From Streptomyces katrae (GTDB lineage Bacteria > Actinomycetota > Actinomycetes > Streptomycetales > Streptomycetaceae): 64,000 bases of DNA. The notes beneath the pieces are model-generated. The model was not told where the DNA came from. It ran no database searches and saw only the letters and a program-made list of their open reading frames with translations. Below, one piece after another: positions 46,324-54,382 of this stretch; the first letter of the stretch is position 1, and each line of letters opens with the position of its first letter. The stretch spans positions 124,001 to 188,000 of the forward strand of contig NZ_JNZY01000010.1 in assembly GCF_000717655.1 (NCBI RefSeq). The letters run 5' to 3'. Both the position numbers and the translations under genes were made by a program.

Positions 46324-47823
46324 TCAGCCGCCCTTGCGGACGCGGGCAGCGCGGCGCGCCTCGGCCAGCTTGCGGGCCTCCGAGGTCTTGCGGGACTCCT
46401 TGCCCGCCCCCGGCCGGCCCGGACGCGTGCCGATGCCGCGGAAGCCGAGGTCCGAGCCCGAGGGCCGGCCCTTCGCGTCGGTCGGCTCGGCGCCCGCCAG
46501 CGGCACCCCGGACGGAGGCCTGGCCCCGGTGATCCGGCTCAGCGCGGCCTCGCCGGAGCGGACCTGGGTGGTGGTCGGCCGGATCCGGGCGTCGGACATC
46601 AGGCGGACCATGTCACGGCGCTGGTTCGGGGTGACCAGGGTGACGACCTTGCCGGACTCGCCCGCGCGGGCGGTGCGGCCGCCCCGGTGCAGGTAGTCCT
46701 TGTGGTCGGCCGGCGGGTCCACGTTCACGACGAGGTCGAGGTCGTCGATGTGGATGCCGCGCGCGGCGACGTTCGTCGCGACGAGGACCGTGACGGCCCC
46801 GGTCTTGAACTGGGCGAGCGTCCGCGTGCGCTGCGGCTGCGACTTGCCGCTGTGCAGCCCTTCCGCCCGTACGCCCATGGCCCGCAGGTGCTTCACGAAC
46901 TGGTCCACGCCGTGCTTGGTGTCCAGGAACATCAGCACCCGGCCCTCGCGCGCCGCGATCTCGGTGGCCGTCGAGTACTTGTCGGCGGAGTGGATGTGCA
47001 GCACGTGGTGGTCCATGGTGCTCACCGAAGCCGCCGACGGGTCGACGGAGTGGGAGACCGGGTCCTTCAGGTAGCTCCGTACGAGCTGGTCCACATTGCG
47101 GTCCAGCGTCGCGGAGAACAGCATCCGCTGCCCGGCGTGGTGCACCTGGTCCAGGATCTCGGTGACCTGCGGCATGAAGCCCATGTCGCACATCTGGTCG
47201 GCCTCGTCGAGGACCGTGATCTTCACCCGCTCCAGGTGGACGTCACGCCGCCCGACCAGGTCGCTCAGGCGCCCGGGGGTGGCCACCACGACCTCGGCGC
47301 CGGTGCGCAGCGCGCTCACCTGCTTGCCGATCGACAGCCCGCCGACCACCGTGGCCATCCGCAGGTCCAGGGCCTGCGCGTACGGCGTCAGCGCCTCGGT
47401 CACCTGCTGCGCCAGCTCGCGCGTCGGTACGAGGACCAGCGCCAGCGGACGCTTCGGGTCGGCCTTGCGGCCCGCGGTACGGGCCAGCAGGGCCAGGCCG
47501 AAGGCCAGGGTCTTGCCGGAGCCGGTCCGCCCGCGGCCGAGGATGTCCCGGCCGGCCAGGGAGTTGGGGAGCGTGGCCGCCTGGATGGGGAAGGGCTCCG
47601 TCACCCCCAGGTCGGTCATCGTCTTCACCAGCTCACGGGGCAGGGCGAGCTCGGAGAACGCCTCCACCGGCGGCAGCGCCGGCTCGACCGTCTTCGGCAT
47701 CGCGAACTCGCCCTGCAGGGGGGCGGTCCGGGGGGTCTTGCCGCCGGACTTCGCACCGCCCTTGGGGCCTGCCTTGGCTCCGGTCTTGATGCCGAAACGC
47801 CCGTGAGCTGACGGGTTCCTCAT
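46324..47823 (-). CDS. DEAD-box ATP-dependent RNA helicase
   Basis: 499 aa from ATG 47823 with GGAAGG 6 nt upstream. Q motif (FSELALPRELVKTMTDLGVTEPFPIQ), motif I GRGRTGSGKT, Ia PTRELAQQV, II LDEADQM, III SATL, V ARGIHIDDLDLVVN, VI HRGGRTARAG. Basic low-complexity tails at both ends suit RNA binding. A TAAAAT element lies on the minus strand ~35 bp upstream. Probably a cold- or stress-related RNA remodeller; a cold-shock gene lies 570 bp away. Confidence 0.95.
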   Translation of the reverse strand: MRNPSAHGRFGIKTGAKAGPKGGAKSGGKTPRTAPLQGEFAMPKTVEPALPPVEAFSELALPRELVKTMTDLGVTEPFPIQAATLPNSLAGRDILGRGRTGSGKTLAFGLALLARTAGRKADPKRPLALVLVPTRELAQQVTEALTPYAQALDLRMATVVGGLSIGKQVSALRTGAEVVVATPGRLSDLVGRRDVHLERVKITVLDEADQMCDMGFMPQVTEILDQVHHAGQRMLFSATLDRNVDQLVRSYLKDPVSHSVDPSAASVSTMDHHVLHIHSADKYSTATEIAAREGRVLMFLDTKHGVDQFVKHLRAMGVRAEGLHSGKSQPQRTRTLAQFKTGAVTVLVATNVAARGIHIDDLDLVVNVDPPADHKDYLHRGGRTARAGESGKVVTLVTPNQRRDMVRLMSDARIRPTTTQVRSGEAALSRITGARPPSGVPLAGAEPTDAKGRPSGSDLGFRGIGTRPGRPGAGKESRKTSEARKLAEARRAARVRKGG

Positions 47824-47842
47824 GCAGAACCTTCCGTGAGAC

Positions 47843-48280
47843 GTGAAAAGAGAAATTTTACCATCGGGGCCGCTGCGCCACGGGACCGAGCTTGAGACGT
47901 CGACATTGGGCCACACGGTCGCCGGCTGGGCCGGCCCTGCCCTGGGCCTGCTGGGCTGCACCGGAGCCGGGGTCGCCGTGTGTGCGGCCTGGTTCCCCGG
48001 CATCTGGCTCGGCCTCGGCCTCGGCCTCGGCCTCGTCGCCGCGGCCGGTGTCGTCACCTGGGTCCTGCACCTCGCCGGCTGGGGCAAGCCCAGCGGCGCG
48101 CGCCCCCGAGCCGAGCGGGACTGGCGCACCCGGGCCACCGTCGCGCGGACCGGGCGTGCGCAGTGCCTGGGCTGCAGGGTCGGCGGACCCGGGCGTGCCG
48201 CGCCGGCGCGGCACGCCCGGGGCTGCGGCCCGCCGAGCTGTCGCCCGCAGTGGACGGCGGGGGGTGAACGAAAGTTCTAA
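47843..48280 (+). CDS. small membrane protein, HGxxPAAW-like
   Basis: 145 aa from GTG 47843, but the start is uncertain; TTG 47906 (LGHTVAGWAG) would remove an atypical N terminus. GHTVAGWAGPALGLLGCTGAGVAVCAAWFPGIWLGLGLGLGLVAAAGVVTWVLHLAGWG has two TM helices and resembles Streptomyces HGxxPAAW proteins. A cytoplasmic tail with CLGCRVGG follows. Divergent from the helicase. Confidence 0.6.
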   Translation: MKREILPSGPLRHGTELETSTLGHTVAGWAGPALGLLGCTGAGVAVCAAWFPGIWLGLGLGLGLVAAAGVVTWVLHLAGWGKPSGARPRAERDWRTRATVARTGRAQCLGCRVGGPGRAAPARHARGCGPPSCRPQWTAGGERKF

Positions 48281-48391
48281 CTGCCCCCGGTCGGCCGCGC
48301 CTACGGTGTGGCGTGCGGGACGGTTGGGCAGGATGGAGTCGGCTGCACCTCACGTGCGGTCCGCGTGGAACGTTGAGAAGGATCCGTACTG

Positions 48392-48598
48392 ATGGCAACA
48401 GGCATCGTGAAGTGGTTCAACTCGGAGAAGGGGTTCGGCTTCATCCAGCAGGACGACGGCGGCCCCGACGTGTTCGTGCACTTCTCCGCCATTCAGGGCA
48501 CCGGCTTCAAGGAGCTGCAGGAGAACGAGAAGGTCGAGTACGACGTCACTCAGGGCCCCAAGGGCCCGCAGGCGGAAAACGTGGTCCCGCTTCGGTGA
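48392..48598 (+). CDS. cold-shock domain protein (CspA family)
   Basis: 68 aa. RNP1 KGFGFI (13-18) and RNP2 VFVHF (27-31) are intact, with [15 protein letters not shown] at the start. Binds single-stranded nucleic acid, melting RNA structure. AGAAGGA lies 9 nt upstream. A long leader without ORF (48281-48391) may fold for temperature control (inference). Confidence 0.96.
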   Translation: MATGIVKWFNSEKGFGFIQQDDGGPDVFVHFSAIQGTGFKELQENEKVEYDVTQGPKGPQAENVVPLR

Positions 48599-48624
48599 CG
48601 CCACTTCACGAGCCCAGCCCGTGA

Positions 48625-48659
48625 CATGAGCCCCGCCGGCCGGTCCGGCGGGGCTCATG
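48625..48659. terminator. bidirectional terminator after csp
   Basis: CATGAGCCCCGCCGG, 5-nt loop, CCGGCGGGGCTCATG: perfect 15-bp stem between the cold-shock gene and the convergent TetR gene. Confidence 0.88.
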
Positions 48660-48686
48660 GCTGTCATGGGGCGGGCGCGGAGGCGG

Positions 48687-49304
48687 TCACGGGCCGGGCG
48701 GCCGGGAGTCCGCGCGGTGCAGGGCCAGCAGCAGCTGCCAGACGTGGTCCGCCAGCTCCGCCGGGGAGCCCGGCACGCTGCCGTGCAGCCAGTCGGCGAG
48801 GATCCCGGTGAAGGCCGCGGCGACCGCCGAGGCCACCAGGTCGGCGTGCGGGGCGCCCACCGCCGCGCGCTCGGCTCGGGCGCGGGCACGCAGCTCCCGG
48901 TGGAGCCGCTCGCCGAGCGGGCCGCCACCGCCCGGCAGGAGCAGCGTGCGGTACAGGGCCCCGTGCGCGGCGGCGTCGGCGAGGAATCCGGCCAGCGCGG
49001 CCGGGGGCCGGACCGGGGCGCGCGCCCCGGGCTCCGTCTGCCAGGCGTGCAGGGCGTCGACCGCCGCGTGCACCACATCGGCGCAGGCGTCGACGGCCAG
49101 CGCCGGGAGGTCCTCGTAGTGCAGGTAGAACGTGGCGCGGCCGACCCCGGCCCGGCGGACCACCGCCGAGACGCTGACCTCCCCGAGCGGCCGGTCCGCG
49201 CACTCGGCGAGCAGGCTCTCGCGCAGCCGGGCCTTGGTGCGGGCGGTCCGCGGGTCCTCGGGGCCCGCGCGGTCCTCGGGGCTCATGGTGTCCTCGGGGC
49301 TCAC
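48687..49304 (-). CDS. TetR-family transcriptional regulator
   Basis: 205 aa from GTG 49304, chosen because it overlaps the stop of the upstream DUF1304 gene as GTGA. A second in-frame start (ATG 49286) lies in a repeated GAGCCCCGAGGAC unit. HTH: LRESLLAECADRPLGEVSVSAVVRRAGVGRATFYLHYEDLPALA. The C-terminal ligand domain is helical. Likely autoregulates through the inverted repeat at 49695. Confidence 0.9.
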   Translation of the reverse strand: MSPEDTMSPEDRAGPEDPRTARTKARLRESLLAECADRPLGEVSVSAVVRRAGVGRATFYLHYEDLPALAVDACADVVHAAVDALHAWQTEPGARAPVRPPAALAGFLADAAAHGALYRTLLLPGGGGPLGERLHRELRARARAERAAVGAPHADLVASAVAAAFTGILADWLHGSVPGSPAELADHVWQLLLALHRADSRPPGP

Positions 49305-49660
49305 GCGGCCAGCAGCGCCGCGCCCAGGGCGAGGGCGCCGGGCAGGGCCTGGGCGATCAGGATGCGGCGATTGGCGGTCGCGGCCCCGTACACCCCGGCG
49401 ACGATCACGCAGACGAGGAAGAAGACCTGCGTGGCGAGCGAGTCGATGACCAGCGACCAGACCAGGCCGGCGGCCAGGAAGCCGTTGTAGAGGCCCTGGT
49501 TGGCGGCGAGCGGCGCGGTGCGGCGGGCGAGGTCCTCGTCGAAGCCGGACAGGGCCCGGCCGGGCGGCCGCTGCCACAGGAACATCTCCAGGACCAGGAA
49601 GTACACGTGCAGCGCGGCGACTGCACCGATGAGGACCTGAGCGACCGTGTGCACGGCCAC
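49301..49660 (-). CDS. DUF1304 membrane protein
   Basis: 119 aa, four TM helices (VAQVLIGAVAALHVYFLVLEMFLW, NQGLYNGFLAAGLVWSLV, VFFLVCVIVAGVYGAA, ALPGALALGAALLAA). The family signature NQGLYNGFLAAGL is present. Function unknown. Co-transcribed with the TetR gene. Confidence 0.92.
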   Translation of the reverse strand: MAVHTVAQVLIGAVAALHVYFLVLEMFLWQRPPGRALSGFDEDLARRTAPLAANQGLYNGFLAAGLVWSLVIDSLATQVFFLVCVIVAGVYGAATANRRILIAQALPGALALGAALLAA

Positions 49661-49694
49661 CTCCGTTTCGCGGGCGGTTGGGTCGGACAGGCGC

Positions 49695-49724
49695 CGACTT
49701 CCTGGACAACTGTACAGGAAGTCG
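49695..49724. promoter_or_regulatory. probable TetR operator
   Basis: CGACTTCCTG, 10 nt, CAGGAAGTCG: perfect 10-bp inverted repeat, 35 bp upstream of the DUF1304-TetR operon and 41 bp before the BtrH-like gene. It contains TGTACAGG, like many TetR sites. Confidence 0.7.
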
Positions 49725-49764
49725 GGTGCGTCATCACCCGAACGGGCGCGGCTACGCTGACCGC

Positions 49765-50763
49765 ATGACCCCCCTCGTCCATTCGGACTTCGGCACCGGC
49801 CGCCATCGCGAGGCCTCGCTCATCCGCCACGCCCTCGGGAGCGTTCACGACGAGGTGCTGGTCGCCGGCCTCGCGGGCGGGATCGGCTTCATGTACTTCG
49901 TCTTCGAGTACGCGGGCCACCCGCCGATGCCGACGATCGTCGCCCAGGCCCACCCGCAGCCCTGGGTGCAGACCGCTCTGGGCCGGCTGCACGTCCCGTA
50001 CGAGGCCACGCGCAGCGCCAAACCCCGCTGGGGGCGGATGTGCGCCGCCCTCGACGACGGGCGTCCGGTGTTCTGCACGGTCGACCGGTCGCGGCTGCCC
50101 TGGCACGAGGGGGTTCCTGAGATGGCCGGCGCGGATCCGTACACCGTGGTCGTCGCGGGCTACGAGGGCCCGGAGGGCGAGACCCTGTACGTCGAGGACG
50201 GGGCCGATGTCCCGTACCGGATCGCCCGGGAGGAGTTCGGCGCCGCCTGGACGGGGCACCGCAAGGGCCACCACCAGATGGTGGTGCCCACCGGTCCTGC
50301 CGCCGGCGAGCCGGATCTCGACGAGGCCGTCGCCACCACCGCCGCCCGGCTCACCGGGCCGGTGCTCGGCAACCAGTTCGACGTCAACTTCGGCTTCTCG
50401 GGCATGGCGAAGTTCGCAGCGCAGCTGCGGGATACGAGTACCAAGACGGGCTGGGAGCGGCGGTTCGGCACCCCGGAGGCGTTCCGGGTGGGCACCGGGC
50501 GGCTGTACGCCTGCCTCGAGGAGGAGTGGACCGCCCCCGGCGCCACCCGGCCGCTGTACGCCGACTTCCTCGATCTCGCCGGGCGGCCGGAGGCGGCCTC
50601 GCTCCTGCGGGAGTCCGCCCGGCACTGGTCGGAGCTGGCGGCCATGGCCCGTACGGCCGACCCGGACTCCGGTGCCGCCGCGCGGCGGGCCCTCTTCGAC
50701 GCGTGCGCCGAACGCGTGGACCGCTCGCTGGACCTGGAGCGCCGGGCCGTCGCCCTGCTCTGA
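49765..50763 (+). CDS. BtrH_N/DUF4872-domain protein
   Basis: 332 aa from ATG 49765. The N-terminal half (GRHREASLIRHALGSVHDEVLVAGLAGGIGFMYFVFEYAG, FCTVDRSRLPWHEGVPEMAGADPYTVVVAGY) matches the BtrH N-terminal papain-like domain, and the C-terminal half the DUF4872 region. BtrH itself is an acyltransferase of butirosin biosynthesis, but stand-alone homologues are common and of unknown role. The catalytic Cys is not evident (usual GCxxEM region reads GLAGGIGF here). Confidence 0.85.
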   Translation: MTPLVHSDFGTGRHREASLIRHALGSVHDEVLVAGLAGGIGFMYFVFEYAGHPPMPTIVAQAHPQPWVQTALGRLHVPYEATRSAKPRWGRMCAALDDGRPVFCTVDRSRLPWHEGVPEMAGADPYTVVVAGYEGPEGETLYVEDGADVPYRIAREEFGAAWTGHRKGHHQMVVPTGPAAGEPDLDEAVATTAARLTGPVLGNQFDVNFGFSGMAKFAAQLRDTSTKTGWERRFGTPEAFRVGTGRLYACLEEEWTAPGATRPLYADFLDLAGRPEAASLLRESARHWSELAAMARTADPDSGAAARRALFDACAERVDRSLDLERRAVALL

Positions 50764-50809
50764 GCCGTACGGGCCCCGGGAAGGGGGCGCTCTGCTCCGC
50801 TCGCGCCGG

Positions 50810-51013
50810 CTACTCCTCCTGGATCCGGATGGCGGCCACCGGGCAGGCGCGCGCTGCCTCGCGGAGCAGCGGGCTGCCGTTGCCGTCCTCCCGGCCCGGG
50901 AGCAGCTGGCTGAAGCCGTCGTCGTCCTGGGTGAACACGTCCGGCGCGGTCAGGGCGCACTGCCCGGCGCCGATGCAGACGGCCGTGTCGATGTCGATGC
51001 GCTGTGGCGACAT
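50810..51013 (-). CDS. 3Fe-4S ferredoxin
   Basis: 67 aa. C13-x5-C19 and C57-P ligate a single [3Fe-4S] cluster. Starts 4 bp after the P450 stop, so it is the electron donor for that enzyme, as in the Streptomyces SuaB/SubB pairs. Confidence 0.93.
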   Translation of the reverse strand: MSPQRIDIDTAVCIGAGQCALTAPDVFTQDDDGFSQLLPGREDGNGSPLLREAARACPVAAIRIQEE

Positions 51014-51017
51014 GCCC

Positions 51018-52205
51018 TCACCATGCCACGGGGAGTTCGACCATGCCCTGGATGGTGTCGCCCGGCCGGAACGGGATCCGGTCCGGCTCGGCCGCCAGCC
51101 GGAGCCCCGGCAGCCGTGCGAACAGCGTTCCCAGGGCGATCTCCATCTCGGCCCGGGCCAGGTTCTGCCCGAGGCACTGGTGGACGCCGAAGCCGAACCC
51201 GACGTGGTGCCGGACGGAGCGGTGCCAGTCCAGGGTGTCGGGCTCCTCGAACACCGCCGCGTCCCGGTTGATGACGGAGGTGGAGAAGATCACCCCGTCG
51301 TCCGCGCGGACCGTCACCCCGCCGATCTCGATGTCCTCCGTCGCCACCCGCAGCATCCCGTCCGCGATGGACAGGAAGCGCATCAGCTCCTCCACGGCCA
51401 CCGAGATCAGCGAGGGATCGGCGCGCAGTTCGGCCAGCTGCTCGGGATGCCGCAGCAGGGTGAACGTACCGAGCGAGATCATGTTCGCCGTGGTCTCGTG
51501 CCCCGCGATCAGCAGGATCGCGGCCAGCGAGACCAGCTCGTCGATGTCGGTCTCACCGGTCTCCAGGCGCCGCTCGACGAGCTCGTCCAGCAGCCCGTCG
51601 CCCCGGTGCGTCCGCTTGCGCTCGATCAGATCGGCCAGGTACCCGTTGATGCGGGACCGCGCGTCCTCCACGTCGGCGAGCTCCGGCCCGCGCAGCAGCC
51701 GCCGGGACTGCGCCTCGAAGAACTCGTGGTCCTCGTACGGGACTCCGAGCAGGGCGCAGATCACCATCGACGGCACGGGCAGGGCGAAGGCGCTGACCAG
51801 CTCGGCCTCCGGCCCCCTGGCGATCATGTCGTCGATCAGCCGGTCCACGGTCTGCCGGATCGCGGGACGCAGGGCCGCCGTCCGCTTCAGGGTGAAGCTC
51901 GGGATGAGCATCCGGCGCTGGGCGTTGTGCACGGGGTCGTCCACGCCGAGCAGGGCCGTGCGGCGGTTCTGCAGCCCCTTGAACCGCTTCGTGGGGGTGG
52001 GGAAGGCCTCGTTCTGCCGGTCGGCCGAGAGCCGGCCGTCGGAGAGCAGGGCGCGCGCCTCGGCGTGCCCGGTGACCACCCAGACCGAACGGCCGTCGAA
52101 GAGGGTGACCCGGGAGAGCGGCCGGCCCTCGCGGAGGGGCTGGTAGGCGGCCGGCGGGTGGTAGGGGCAGGTTCGGTCCTGAGGGAAGGCAACGGTCTCT
52201 GACAT
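51018..52205 (-). CDS. cytochrome P450 (CYP105-like)
   Basis: 395 aa from ATG 52205. I-helix AGHETT at 234-239, K-helix ExxR at 273-276 (ELMR), heme-binding FGFGVHQCLG with Cys344. The GVHQCLGQNLARAEMEIALGTLFARLPGLRLA end and the ferredoxin partner fit the CYP105 group of broad-substrate oxidations. Physiological substrate unknown. Reductase not encoded here. Confidence 0.95.
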   Translation of the reverse strand: MSETVAFPQDRTCPYHPPAAYQPLREGRPLSRVTLFDGRSVWVVTGHAEARALLSDGRLSADRQNEAFPTPTKRFKGLQNRRTALLGVDDPVHNAQRRMLIPSFTLKRTAALRPAIRQTVDRLIDDMIARGPEAELVSAFALPVPSMVICALLGVPYEDHEFFEAQSRRLLRGPELADVEDARSRINGYLADLIERKRTHRGDGLLDELVERRLETGETDIDELVSLAAILLIAGHETTANMISLGTFTLLRHPEQLAELRADPSLISVAVEELMRFLSIADGMLRVATEDIEIGGVTVRADDGVIFSTSVINRDAAVFEEPDTLDWHRSVRHHVGFGFGVHQCLGQNLARAEMEIALGTLFARLPGLRLAAEPDRIPFRPGDTIQGMVELPVAW

Positions 52206-52341
52206 GCAGCACCTCGTAGGCATGGTTCCGTGTGTCCGTCTCACCGGAACCCATTACATGCCCTAGGCACCTATCTGACCTATGCCAGTTTCGGCCAGAC
52301 AGCCCACTTCGGCCCGCCCGGCCGGGTGACCGCCGAGCCGC

Positions 52342-52680
52342 TCAGAGGTGGGCGTCCAGGAACTCCCGCAGCTCCGCACGGCTCATCGCCCCGGCCCGGC
52401 TCGCCACGGCCTCGCCGTCCTTGACGAGGACGACGGTCGGCGCGCCGGCCACGCCGAACCGCCTCGTCGGCTCGGGGCAGCGGGTCATGTCGGTGCGGAC
52501 GGCCGTGAGCCGCGTGCCGTACTCCTCGGCCGCCTCGGCCACGAGCGCGTCCATCGCCCGGCAGGCCTCCAGGGCCTTGGGCCAGGTCCCGATGAAGTAG
52601 GCGAGTACCGGCCCCCCGGTCATGCCGAGGATGAAGTCGAACTCCTGGTTCTCCAGCGGCTGGTGTACCCGACGTGCCAT
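52342..52680 (-). CDS. thioredoxin-fold protein with degenerate active site
   Basis: 112 aa from ATG 52680, AGGAG 9 nt upstream. The fold is clear from PVLAYFIGTW, AVRTDMTRCPEPTRRFGVAGAPTVVLVKDGEAVASRAGAMSRAELREFLDAHL with the conserved cis-Pro (GAPT). The WCxxC site is replaced by WPKALEAC: the first Cys is gone and extra residues are present. A dithiol oxidoreductase reaction is unlikely; monothiol chemistry or binding is possible. Confidence 0.82.
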   Translation of the reverse strand: MARRVHQPLENQEFDFILGMTGGPVLAYFIGTWPKALEACRAMDALVAEAAEEYGTRLTAVRTDMTRCPEPTRRFGVAGAPTVVLVKDGEAVASRAGAMSRAELREFLDAHL

Positions 52681-52844
52681 GGGTGGTGCTCCTGCTTCGT
52701 GTGCCGAGTGCTGCATGGGCGGCTCCCATCATCGCTGCCGGGCCCGCGTGGCCGAATTTCCGCCCGGGATGGGTGTTTCACCCAGGGGGCTAGGGAGTGT
52801 CGGCGGCGGCACGGCCTTCGTCCTCGGCGCCGGTCCGGCCGTAC

Positions 52845-53035
52845 GCGGGACGCGGGCCTGCTCTCATGGCCTGGCAGGCCGGCCTCCGTCCGGGCTTCGT
52901 CCCCGTCCGGCAGCGGCCGGCCCCGGGGGCGACGCCCTCGCGCGCCACACCGAACACGAGGCGTCCGCCCTCTTCGCCGTACCGGGCGGGCCGCGCCCGG
53001 GGGAGTACGTCGGGCAGCGCTCGCCCGGAGGCTGA
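52845..53035 (+). pseudogene. DyP-type peroxidase 3' remnant
   Basis: One frame reads GRGPALMAWQAGLRPGFVPVRQRPA; a second reads GGDALARHTEHEASALFAVPGGPRPGEYVGQ and stops at TGA 53035. These fit the end of DyP peroxidases (FxAWQADxRxxFVPxQxRLA, then HxxSALFAVPPGxxPGxYVG). Only the last ~60 residues remain. I find nothing else in 52717-53111. Confidence 0.55.
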
Positions 53036-53111
53036 AGCCGGACGGCTCCCCGGCGGGCCGGCTTCCGCCGACCCGGGCTCGTTGTCAGTGGTGCCTGTGA
53101 AGCTGGGCGGT

Positions 53112-53381
53112 ATGGACGACAGGATGCTCCGGCGCCGGGTCTACGGCGCCGACCACGACGACCCCGACCCCGGCCCGCGCCCGGGCCGTGTCTACGGCGA
53201 ACTCGTGGGCGGCCCCCTGGACGGGCTCCTCCTGGACATCACGGGCTGGAGCCCGCCCCAACTCGCCGAGGAGGCCCGGCTCCCCACCGAGATAGGCCGC
53301 TACGGAGCCGGCGGCCGCGCCCACTACCGCCGCCGCGCGGCCGACCCGGACCACTGGGACTGGTCGGGCGACAGCCGGTGA
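53112..53381 (+). CDS. small hypothetical protein
   Basis: 89 aa from ATG 53112. Acidic middle (YGADHDDPDPGPRPGRVYGELVGGPLDGLLLDITGW) and a basic-aromatic end (RAHYRRRAADPDHWDWSGDSR). GGPLDGLLLDITGW is a motif I have seen as a typical small-protein segment in actinobacteria, function unknown. Confidence 0.65.
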   Translation: MDDRMLRRRVYGADHDDPDPGPRPGRVYGELVGGPLDGLLLDITGWSPPQLAEEARLPTEIGRYGAGGRAHYRRRAADPDHWDWSGDSR

Positions 53382-53409
53382 CCCCGGCCCGCGATCCGGT
53401 GGCGGGGCG

Positions 53410-53784
53410 TCAGCCGGCCGCGCCCCTGCTGACGTTCCGGGCCCACAGGACCAGCGGGAGCTGCAGCGGCAGCCGGGCGATCGTCATGGCCTGCACGGCG
53501 GGGGAGCGGCGGCGGGCGTCGACGGCCATCTTCACGTTCGCGGGGAACACCCCGACGAAGAACGCTGCCGCGGCCAGCGCCGCGACCCGGCGGGTGCGCG
53601 GATGGGCGACACCGGCGGCGAGCGCCAGCTCGGCCGCGCCGCTCGCGTACGTCCACTGCCGGGCCGTGCCGGGCAGGGCGCTCGGGACGATCGCGTCGAA
53701 CTGCTTCGGCGCGATCGCGTGCGCGACGCCCGCGGTCGCCAGCAGGCCGGCGAGCAGGACGGGAGAAGAAGGGGTGCGCGGCAT
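53410..53784 (-). CDS. DoxX-like membrane protein
   Basis: 124 aa from ATG 53784. Four TM-like segments, with RQWTYASGAAELALAAGVAHPRTRR (a DoxX-type TYxSGxxEL) and FFVGVFPANVKMAVDARRR. Function in the family is loosely tied to redox and stress. Divergent from the DGPF/ECF unit. Confidence 0.85.
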   Translation of the reverse strand: MPRTPSSPVLLAGLLATAGVAHAIAPKQFDAIVPSALPGTARQWTYASGAAELALAAGVAHPRTRRVAALAAAAFFVGVFPANVKMAVDARRRSPAVQAMTIARLPLQLPLVLWARNVSRGAAG

Positions 53785-53880
53785 CGGAAGGTCCTCTCGG
53801 AGGGGCCGGAGCCCGCGATCCTACTCGCGGGTAGCGCTTTTCGGACCGGAAGATTCTTTCTGAAGAATTCTCCGGGGAGC

Positions 53881-53909
53881 TGTCGATCCGGGCGCCTCCC
53901 GTTCGACGA
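53881..53909 (+). promoter_or_regulatory. ECF42-type promoter upstream of the DGPF gene
   Basis: TGTCGA (53881-53886), 17-nt spacer, CGACGA (53904-53909). It matches the -35 TGTCGA and -10 CGA(C/T)-type motif described for ECF42 sigma factors, 50 bp before the DGPF start. Confidence 0.65.
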
Positions 53910-53958
53910 AACAGTGAGAGGCGGGGAAAGCCCCCGCCCGCCCGACCGAGGAGTCACC

Positions 53959-54318
53959 GTGCCGCGCTTCCTTTCCATGATCCGTATCGACGAGCAGGCC
54001 CTTCCCGCCGACACCGAGTTCCCGCCTGAGTTCGGGCAGCGGATGGGCGCACTGATGGAGGAGATCACCAAGGCCGGCGTGATGCTGGACACCGCCGGCC
54101 TGCTCCCGACCTCCGAGGGGACCCGGGTGACCTGGTCCGGCGGCAGGCTGAGCTACACCGACGGGCCCTTCACCGAGACCAAGGAGGTCGTCGGCGGCTA
54201 CGCCATCCTCCAGGCCAAGGACAAGGCCGAGGCGCTGGAGTGGACCAAGCGGTTCCTCGAGATCCACCCCGAGGAGTGGACGGTCGGCGCCGAGCTGCGT
54301 CAGATCGACGAGGGCTGA
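53959..54318 (+). CDS. YCII-related DGPF-domain protein
   Basis: 119 aa from GTG 53959, GAGGAG 5 nt upstream. PRFLSMIRIDEQALPADTEFPPEFGQRMGALMEE and TDGPFTETKEVVGGYAILQ are the DGPF/YCII signature. Such genes typically sit beside and are driven by ECF42 sigma factors, as here. Function unknown. Confidence 0.93.
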   Translation: MPRFLSMIRIDEQALPADTEFPPEFGQRMGALMEEITKAGVMLDTAGLLPTSEGTRVTWSGGRLSYTDGPFTETKEVVGGYAILQAKDKAEALEWTKRFLEIHPEEWTVGAELRQIDEG

Positions 54319-54382
54319 CCGCACGCGGCGGCGCCGCGCGCCGCGCCGCGTTTGCCCTGCCCCGTCACGGCTGCTCTGATGG

